Below are positions 6,963-11,658 of a DNA stretch of 11,658 nucleotides, one piece after another; position 1 is the stretch's first letter; each line of letters starts with the position of its first letter. Origin of the DNA: JBCBKZ01 sp039026975. Its GTDB lineage: Bacteria > Bacteroidota > Bacteroidia > J057. The DNA lies in the NCBI GenBank assembly GCA_039026975.1, contig JBCCLI010000193.1, forward strand, positions 1-11,658. The letters run 5' to 3'. Made by a program: the position numbers and the translations under genes. The notes below the pieces were generated by a model. The model saw only the letters and a list, made by a program, of their open reading frames with translations, ran no database searches and had not been told where the DNA came from.

Positions 6963-7057
6963 CGTATTGTAAAAAGTAAGACTGATAAAATTTTGATTGA
7001 AGAATGGAAATACCAGGAGGAAGTATCCTTTAGGTAGGAAAGCTTTCTCTACTCCTT

Positions 7058-7825
7058 TTATGCCATATATTTCCTGGCTAGTTCCTCCGTTCCTTCTTTG
7101 AGAATATCTGTATCTATTGCTACGCCTATCATACAGGAACCTGCTTCCGTATAAGCCTTGATAGATTCAGGATAAGTAGAGAGAAAGCCTGCTATCTTAC
7201 CTGCATTTACAATCTTTTTGATGCAATTAACGGTAGTCGCCACCACTTCTTTGTGGGAAGCATTTCCCAAATAGCCCATGGAGGCAGCCAAATCTGCCGG
7301 ACCCATAAAAAGCACATCTACCTCCTTTATCTTAAGGATGTCATCCAGTACCTCTACGCCTTTTACAGATTCTATCTGGAGAATACTACAGATTTGGTCG
7401 TTGGCCTGTTCCAGGTAATTCTCCCTACGATTCCATTGAGCGGCTCTGGCAATACCCCCTCCCACACCACGAAAGCCCTTGGGTGGGTATTTCATGGATT
7501 TCACGATTCTCTCTGCCTGTTCAGCACTTTCTACCATGGGAACTACAATGTTCTGGGCCCCAAAATCCAACACTCTCTTAATCATGGAAGCCTCATCTGA
7601 GGGAACGCGGACCACAGAAGTAGCTTTATGAGGTTCGATGGCTTGTAGGTGATGGAGAATCTGATCTGGGGTGAAGGGAGCATGTTCTCCATCTATACAC
7701 ACCCAGTCGAAGGTGGAACCTGCGCATATCTCAGCGGCATAAGTGTGTGGGATTCCATGCCAAATGCCATAGCATTTTCCCCCTTTTTGGAGGCTTTGTT
7801 TTAGTGGATTTTTCTTAATCTTCAT
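7058..7825 (-). CDS. HpaI/HpcH-type class II aldolase (4-hydroxy-2-oxo-acid aldolase family)
   Basis: This 255-residue enzyme belongs to the HpcH/HpaI aldolase/citrate lyase family: metal-dependent pyruvate aldolases that cleave 4-hydroxy-2-oxo acids such as 4-hydroxy-2-oxoheptanedioate or 2-keto-3-deoxyglucarate. The full active-site set is visible. H48 lies in CIDGEHAPF, R73 in VVRVP, E152 in ILQIES and D178 in LFMGPADLAASMG. These match E. coli HpaI H45, R70, E149 and D175 with a constant offset of three, E and D being the metal ligands. RGVGGGIARAAQW (119-131) matches the family's RGVG...RA..W segment. The length is normal. The gene lies upstream of the tetR-oxidase-PLP enzyme block, consistent with a sugar-acid or polyol catabolic role. 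HpaI, GarL and YfaU-type specificities cannot be told apart here, so no symbol is given. Confidence 0.88.
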   Translation of the reverse strand: MKIKKNPLKQSLQKGGKCYGIWHGIPHTYAAEICAGSTFDWVCIDGEHAPFTPDQILHHLQAIEPHKATSVVRVPSDEASMIKRVLDFGAQNIVVPMVESAEQAERIVKSMKYPPKGFRGVGGGIARAAQWNRRENYLEQANDQICSILQIESVKGVEVLDDILKIKEVDVLFMGPADLAASMGYLGNASHKEVVATTVNCIKKIVNAGKIAGFLSTYPESIKAYTEAGSCMIGVAIDTDILKEGTEELARKYMA

Positions 7826-8152
7826 CTTTTCTTAGGCTAGCAGTTCCTTGATAACGTCTCCTTTATAGACACATCCTCCCTATTGGCCAGCAGTCGAATA
7901 CCGCGACTAAGCGTACCCAAAATACTCTCAGCTGTGGCCATAAGTAGGTACGATTGAATAGGTAGAAGAGCTAATATAAGCTCCTTTACTTAACCTACCG
8001 ACGGATCTTTTCAGTCAATTTATTTTACCTTAGGCTGAGGCCAAATAAATCTACCCTACATATTCTTACTTTTTTAAAGTCAATATAACCTTAGGGAGGG
8101 TTTTGTAAATCCTTAGCTACTATGCCTATTTATAAATGAGAATGGAATTCTC
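7826..8152. other. Intergenic stretch of 327 bp, possible promoter of the aldolase gene
   Basis: The stretch lies between the DUF819-like fragment and the aldolase. It holds one short minus-strand frame (7837-7941), listed separately. A weak GAGAA/TTCTC inverted repeat (8138-8152) directly follows the DUF819-like stop, without a T-tract. No RNA gene or clear -33/-7 promoter pair was recognised. Confidence 0.4.
7837..7941 (-). pseudogene. Short open frame, possibly the remnant 3' end of a lost gene
   Basis: An ATG-started 34-codon frame beginning MATAESILGTLSRGIRLL ends with TAG 11 bp before the aldolase ATG. The frame stays open for about 16 codons upstream of the ATG without an alternative ATG. 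Its composition looks protein-like (amphipathic, ending in NREDVSIKETLSRNC), and its position just ahead of the aldolase is where an upstream operon partner would end. I do not recognise the family. It may equally be a chance frame or a leader peptide. Confidence 0.2.
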
Positions 8153-8581
8153 TCAAAGTAGTTCAAATAGGAATATGGCCAATAACCCCCAGCTAGTCCC
8201 GCTTACCATGCTCAAGATGGCCAATACTATGTCGTGTGGCATCAATTCTTGCTTATAGGCTGAGGTAACGGCCGGCGCAGTGGAGATACCTCCTAGATTA
8301 GCCATGCTTCCTATAGCTACCCAGGCAATGTTGGTTTTCAGTAATCTCCCTGTTCCCAGCAAGGCCAGGAAATGTAACACCAGCCATATCAGGACAAGGA
8401 AAATCAGATTAATATGTAGCGAAAGATTGGAGAAATTAAGTTTGAGTTCCAGAATAGCCATGATGACTATGATGGAAACTCCTGCCAGTTTCAATACCAG
8501 TTGATGGTTCCAAATAGGAACAAGATTGCCAAGCAATAGTCCTATGACGGATAAAACCACAATATTTAGCAGGAAGGACAT
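8153..8581 (-). pseudogene. C-terminal fragment of a DUF819-like membrane protein
   Basis: The 142-residue frame has about five hydrophobic segments (roughly 4-24, 29-47, 56-77, 86-104 and 117-140). It carries the motif VAIGSMANLGGISTAPAV (88-105), close to the 'VAVGSQANVGGAASAPVV' hallmark of the C-terminal half of DUF819 (YjcL-like) integral membrane proteins. Those proteins are usually near 400 residues, so the N-terminal half is missing. An in-frame TAG lies six codons before the ATG. A second frame (8582 to about 8693) continues hydrophobically upstream with a stretch ending VQANVLILALLL, so a frameshift near 8600-8620 is possible. No recognisable N-terminal half follows further upstream. 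A decayed gene is the best reading; a functional short protein is less likely. DUF819 function is unknown, though transport is suspected. Confidence 0.6.
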
Positions 8582-9018
8582 AGGGATGAAGTAGAAGAGC
8601 TAGAATTAGGACATTTGCTTGAACTGCTGATAGATTTTTCCCGGTAGAGACAATCGACTTCAGGCGGGGGTAAAAGCCCTCTGATAAAACCAAGCACTGA
8701 TGGAGCGGCTGCTTTAGCTGCCTATTAGCAGATAGAGACCAGTGTTTCTTTCAGCGCCTAAAGTCGCCGATCCATTTTTTGGTAGTACTATAATTTTCTG
8801 GTTACTATCCATGAAATGAAGTATTTAATTATCCTTGTCTTAGGATGAGCTGTTAGGTTCAGATCATGATCTGAACCGACAATCTTTGATGCAAGGAAAT
8901 GGCTTACAGCAAGAAAAATGTAGCACTACCCATTTTTTTACCAGCTTAGTTATGGCCAACTGCTTGAGGCATACAATTCTCCAAAATTCCCATTGTCAGT
9001 AAATATGTAAGTAACCCC
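8582..9018. other. Intergenic stretch of about 440 bp containing a long palindrome
   Basis: No intact gene was recognised. The first 110 bp may be decayed DUF819-like sequence in a shifted frame. A 32-codon minus-strand frame (8714-8812) looks like chance. The one clear structure is the 22-bp palindrome at 8856-8877. Confidence 0.45.
8856..8877. repeat. Perfect 22-bp palindrome
   Basis: The arms GGTTCAGATCA and TGATCTGAACC are exact reverse complements with no spacer. The site is over 270 bp from the nearest coding start and 140 bp beyond the tRNA terminator. There is no T-tract, so it is not an intrinsic terminator. It could be an operator, a cruciform-forming repeat or part of an interspersed palindromic family. 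Confidence 0.6.
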
Positions 9019-9050
9019 AAAAGAAAACACCTAACTAATAGATAGTTAGG
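9019..9050 (-). terminator. Intrinsic terminator of tRNA-Leu
   Basis: On the minus strand an 8-bp perfect stem CCTAACTA/TAGTTAGG (9030-9037 and 9043-9050) with a 5-nt loop is followed, after TG, by TTTTCTTTT (9027-9019). It lies 19 bp past the tRNA 3' end, as expected for a monocistronic tRNA transcript. Confidence 0.75.
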
Positions 9051-9069
9051 CGTATGTGGTTAAGATATG

Positions 9070-9151
9070 TACCCAGGGTCGGACTCGAACCGACACGGAT
9101 TGCTCCATTGGTGTTTGAGACCAACGCGTCTACCAATTCCGCCACCTGGGC
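9070..9151 (-). tRNA. tRNA-Leu, anticodon CAA
   Basis: The 82-nt minus-strand sequence folds as a type II (long variable arm) leucine tRNA that decodes UUG. The acceptor stem GCCCAGG/CCTGGGT has a G1-U72 wobble and A73 as discriminator. The D-arm begins GGCGGAATTGGTAGACGC, a strongly leucine-like sequence. The anticodon stem is TTGGT/ACCAA around the loop CTCAAAC, giving anticodon CAA at 9117-9115. The T-arm contains GGTTCGAGTCC. The 3' CCA is not encoded (ACAT follows instead), so it must be added after transcription, as is common in Bacteroidota. No intron or truncation is seen. Confidence 0.96.
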
Positions 9152-9164
9152 TCAAAAAGGGCTA

Positions 9165-9196
9165 CAATAATACAATGCACTCGGTGGATTCACAAG
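9165..9196 (-). promoter_or_regulatory. Candidate Bacteroidota-type promoter for tRNA-Leu
   Basis: On the minus strand CTTG (9196-9193) is followed by a 20-bp spacer and TATTATTG (9172-9165). The Bacteroidota consensus is TTG, about 19-20 bp, then TAnnTTTG; the -7 box differs at one defined position. The box ends 13 bp before the tRNA 5' end, giving a short leader, which suits a tRNA gene. Confidence 0.5.
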
Positions 9197-9225
9197 TCCT
9201 GCAGGAATACATTTCCTGAAGACCC

Positions 9226-9257
9226 AAAAAGCCGGAAAACCTATCAGATTTTCCGGC
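9226..9257 (-). terminator. Intrinsic terminator of the ABC permease gene
   Basis: A perfect 9-bp stem GCCGGAAAA/TTTTCCGGC (9231-9239 and 9249-9257) with a 9-nt loop is followed on the minus strand by TTTTT (9230-9226). It starts 33 bp after the permease stop codon. Confidence 0.88.
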
Positions 9258-9290
9258 TCCCTACATATATGCTAATTATGTTACACCAGC

Positions 9291-11658
9291 TTAATCCTCC
9301 CGCAGATAATCTACGGGATTTAGGCGAGCCGCCTTAATGGTTTCAAAGCTAACAGTGATAGCTGTCAGGATAAATATGGCAGCTACTGAAGCTACTAAAA
9401 TCCACCACCCTATCCCAATCCGGTAGACAAAATTCTGTAGCCAATCCTGCATCAAAAAGTAGGCCACAGGAACAGCTATGACAGAAGACAGCATCAGGAT
9501 TACCACAAAGGTTTTAGAGAGTAAGCCCAGGATTTGTTGGACAGAGGCCCCCAGAATTTTACGTATGCCTATTTCTTTGGTCTTCCTTTCTGCCAGGTAG
9601 GAGGCCAGTCCATAAACCCCGAGACAGGCAATCAGAATAGCCAGCAGGGAAAAGACTTCCGTCAGGTCTGCCATACGGCTTTCATTGGCATACATACGGT
9701 CAAATTCTTCATCCAGAAACCAGTAATCAAAGCCTACCCCTGGTATGACTTCTTTCCAGGTAGTTTCCAGGTAAGTTAGCTTCTCTTCCACCTTATCCTT
9801 GGGAAGTCTTACATACACGATTTTATCTAGCTGGCTAGGGAAAGTAGTCATGAGCATAGGCTCTATGGCAGTTCTCATGGACCTGTAAGGAAAATCTTTG
9901 ACTATCCCGATGATCTGACCTGTGAGCATACTGCCTTCTCCCATAGGAATGTTCACGGAAGTACTTAAGGCCTTTTCATTTTCCAGCCCCAGGGTTCTAA
10001 CGGCTGCTTCATTCATAATAAAGGGTGCTACTGTGCTGGAATCTGTGATAATTCTATTCTCAAAACTTCTACCGGCCACCATCTCCAACCCAAACATTTC
10101 GGGGAAATTATATTCTACATTTATCAGGCTCCAATCGTATTCATTCTCATTCAGTCCAGGGAAGCGCATTTCCGTGTTGATGTTCCCAAAGTATTCCTGC
10201 CGGGGTAAGTGGTTTCCCATGGATACCTGCTGCAGATCCAGGTCTCGCATCAGAGATTGGCGGTAGACATTGTACTTATTGGCAGGGGCATTTCCCCCGA
10301 AACGGATAGATACGATCTGCTCTCCTGCTTCACTAAGCTTGGAGCTTCTGATCATATTCATCTGTAGGTAAACGACAGAGGTACAGATAATGAGAATCAC
10401 AGAGATGGTGAACTGGAAAACTACCAAAGCCCTTCTGAATACTTCCGGCCCTTTACCAGGTGCAAACTTATTCCTCAGTACCGTTATAGGCTTGAAACCC
10501 GATAAATATAAGGCAGGATAAATACCGGAGAATAAGGCTACCAATAATACGGTAGCTATGATGATGGCCAGTATATCAGGTCTTGCCAGGGAGGCGAGGG
10601 TAAAACTCTTTCCCGCCAGCTGATTAAAGTAGGGAAGTAGGATAGCTATAATTCCAAATGCCAGCAGCATAGAAATAAAGGCTGTCAAGAAGGATTCTCC
10701 AAAAAACTGGGCAATCAATTGAGAGCGAGTGCCACCTAAGGTTTTCCGAAGTCCAATTTCTTTTGCGCGCTTAGTGGAGCGGGCTGTGGCCAGATTCATA
10801 TAATTGATTCCTGCAATCAGCAGAATCAGAATAGCGATAGAGCCAAAGATGTACATATAGTTTATATCGCCGGCCCCTTCTGACACCCACTCTATTTCAT
10901 CGTCAAAATGGATGTCTCTGATGGGGATGATGACGGGTGTCATCGGATCAGCCTGATCCGTATTGGAAGCTACTAATTCTGCCAATCCTTCCTCGAGCTT
11001 ATGGATGTCCGTATCTTCCTCAGTTTGAAAGTAAGTCTGCACAAAGAAGTTATCCCAGCTATTATTGAAGCCTTCTCCAAACTCCTTTTCCAATGCCTTC
11101 ATATTCGCAAAGTAATGCCCTTGAACATGTGTATTTGCCGGTAAATCCTGATAGACAGCTGTAACCTCCATGGGGTATTCCTGCTGGAGAAAAGGGTGTG
11201 TGAGGGTCAAGGTTTTGCCCAGTGGATCTTCACTCCCGAAAAGGGCTTCTGCCATAGACTCATTTAGTGCTAGGGCATTATTTTTCTCAAAGGCTGATTC
11301 CTGGGAACCCTTTACAACCGGGAAATGAATGACTTTCTCGAAATTCTCATCTACCCAGAATAATTTCTCAGATAAGAGGATTTTATCAGCGGGTTTATTG
11401 TTGATGACGGTAGGATAACCGAACCAGAACAGACCTGTGGCTTCTTTTACTTCGGGATAATTCTCTTTTAAGCCATATGCCCAAATACCGGGAGAGTAGC
11501 CAATTTTATTGGTGCTTCCGTCCTCCTGAATAAATTCTGTTCCTATGCGGTAGGTATTCTCTGCATCTGGATGGACCGTATCAAAGGTAAGTTCATCGAA
11601 AATAAAGAGGATGATCAGTATCGCGCTGGCAAGTCCTATGGCTAAGCCAGCCATATTA
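9291..11658 (-). CDS. ABC transporter permease with two FtsX modules (MacB_PCD-type), N-terminus cut by window edge
   Basis: This is an inner-membrane permease of the FtsX/MacB superfamily; 787 residues are visible from an internal Met. The frame continues to the window edge (an AAT codon precedes that Met), and relatives carry about 30 more residues with a basic start and the beginning of the first helix, so the true start lies outside. The order is: first helix (about 1-20), extracytoplasmic MacB_PCD region (about 25-250), first FtsX module (about 266-395) with ARSTKRAKEIGLRKTLGG (291-308), a helix near 408-430, a second periplasmic region (440-660), and the second FtsX module with AERKTKEIGIRKILGAS (688-704). 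The end is KAARLNPVDYLRED, typical of the family. Such proteins work with a separate ATPase in mechanotransmission or export, not uptake. No ATPase gene is in view. A strong terminator follows. Confidence 0.9.
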   Translation of the reverse strand, partial: NMAGLAIGLASAILIILFIFDELTFDTVHPDAENTYRIGTEFIQEDGSTNKIGYSPGIWAYGLKENYPEVKEATGLFWFGYPTVINNKPADKILLSEKLFWVDENFEKVIHFPVVKGSQESAFEKNNALALNESMAEALFGSEDPLGKTLTLTHPFLQQEYPMEVTAVYQDLPANTHVQGHYFANMKALEKEFGEGFNNSWDNFFVQTYFQTEEDTDIHKLEEGLAELVASNTDQADPMTPVIIPIRDIHFDDEIEWVSEGAGDINYMYIFGSIAILILLIAGINYMNLATARSTKRAKEIGLRKTLGGTRSQLIAQFFGESFLTAFISMLLAFGIIAILLPYFNQLAGKSFTLASLARPDILAIIIATVLLVALFSGIYPALYLSGFKPITVLRNKFAPGKGPEVFRRALVVFQFTISVILIICTSVVYLQMNMIRSSKLSEAGEQIVSIRFGGNAPANKYNVYRQSLMRDLDLQQVSMGNHLPRQEYFGNINTEMRFPGLNENEYDWSLINVEYNFPEMFGLEMVAGRSFENRIITDSSTVAPFIMNEAAVRTLGLENEKALSTSVNIPMGEGSMLTGQIIGIVKDFPYRSMRTAIEPMLMTTFPSQLDKIVYVRLPKDKVEEKLTYLETTWKEVIPGVGFDYWFLDEEFDRMYANESRMADLTEVFSLLAILIACLGVYGLASYLAERKTKEIGIRKILGASVQQILGLLSKTFVVILMLSSVIAVPVAYFLMQDWLQNFVYRIGIGWWILVASVAAIFILTAITVSFETIKAARLNPVDYLRED

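Noticed and set aside
7034..7052. Imperfect GTAG-GAAAGCTTTC-TCTAC dyad after the aldolase stop as a terminator
   Set aside because: It has no usable loop and no T-tract on the minus strand.
7253..7600. Plus-strand 115-codon open frame
   Set aside because: It is antisense to the HpaI-type aldolase, whose active site is complete.
8714..8812. 32-codon minus-strand frame starting MDSNQK
   Set aside because: It is short, shows no conserved motif, and lies in decayed sequence; chance is the simplest explanation.
9922..10266. Plus-strand 114-codon open frame, and another at 9534-9779
   Set aside because: Both are antisense to the ABC permease and have no recognisable domain.

Overview
The window reads as chromosomal DNA of a Bacteroidota bacterium, probably of the Cytophagales type. 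This is an inference from four things: a long ABC permease with two FtsX modules of the kind abundant in that phylum, an AraC regulator with an N-terminal membrane domain, mostly absent Shine-Dalgarno sequences, and a tRNA gene without an encoded CCA. No species assignment is possible from the sequence alone. All recognised genes lie on the minus strand.

Layout from right to left, the direction of transcription. The right edge holds most of a two-module FtsX/MacB-type permease (9291-11658, N-terminus outside the window), closed by a clear intrinsic terminator (9226-9257). Next is tRNA-Leu(CAA) (9070-9151) with a plausible Bacteroidota promoter and its own terminator (9019-9050). A gene-poor stretch follows with a perfect 22-bp palindrome (8856-8877) and the C-terminal part of a DUF819-like membrane protein, probably a pseudogene (8153-8581). 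Then comes a metabolic block: an HpaI-type class II aldolase (7058-7825), a TetR regulator with a dyad upstream (6259-6894), an FAD-linked lactone/alditol-type oxidase overlapping it by 4 nt (4961-6262), and a fold-III PLP enzyme of the D-threonine aldolase/D-serine dehydratase class (3672-4865). After about 460 bp without a gene comes a membrane-anchored AraC regulator with a TTG start (2081-3211), a 424-bp intergenic region rich in inverted repeats (1657-2080), a secreted or anchored metal-dependent amidohydrolase (148-1656), and the first 27 codons of a Uma2-like protein at the left edge (1-82).

The TetR, oxidase, PLP enzyme and HpaI aldolase fit a small catabolic locus that would oxidise a sugar, polyol or lactone and cleave hydroxy-oxo-acid or beta-hydroxy-amino-acid intermediates. 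The substrate cannot be read from the sequence. The most unusual non-coding feature is at 1790-2073: a run of hairpins with different stems but similar C-NGGA-G tips, enclosed by imperfect inverted repeats. It resembles an interspersed structured repeat or an unrecognised structured RNA.
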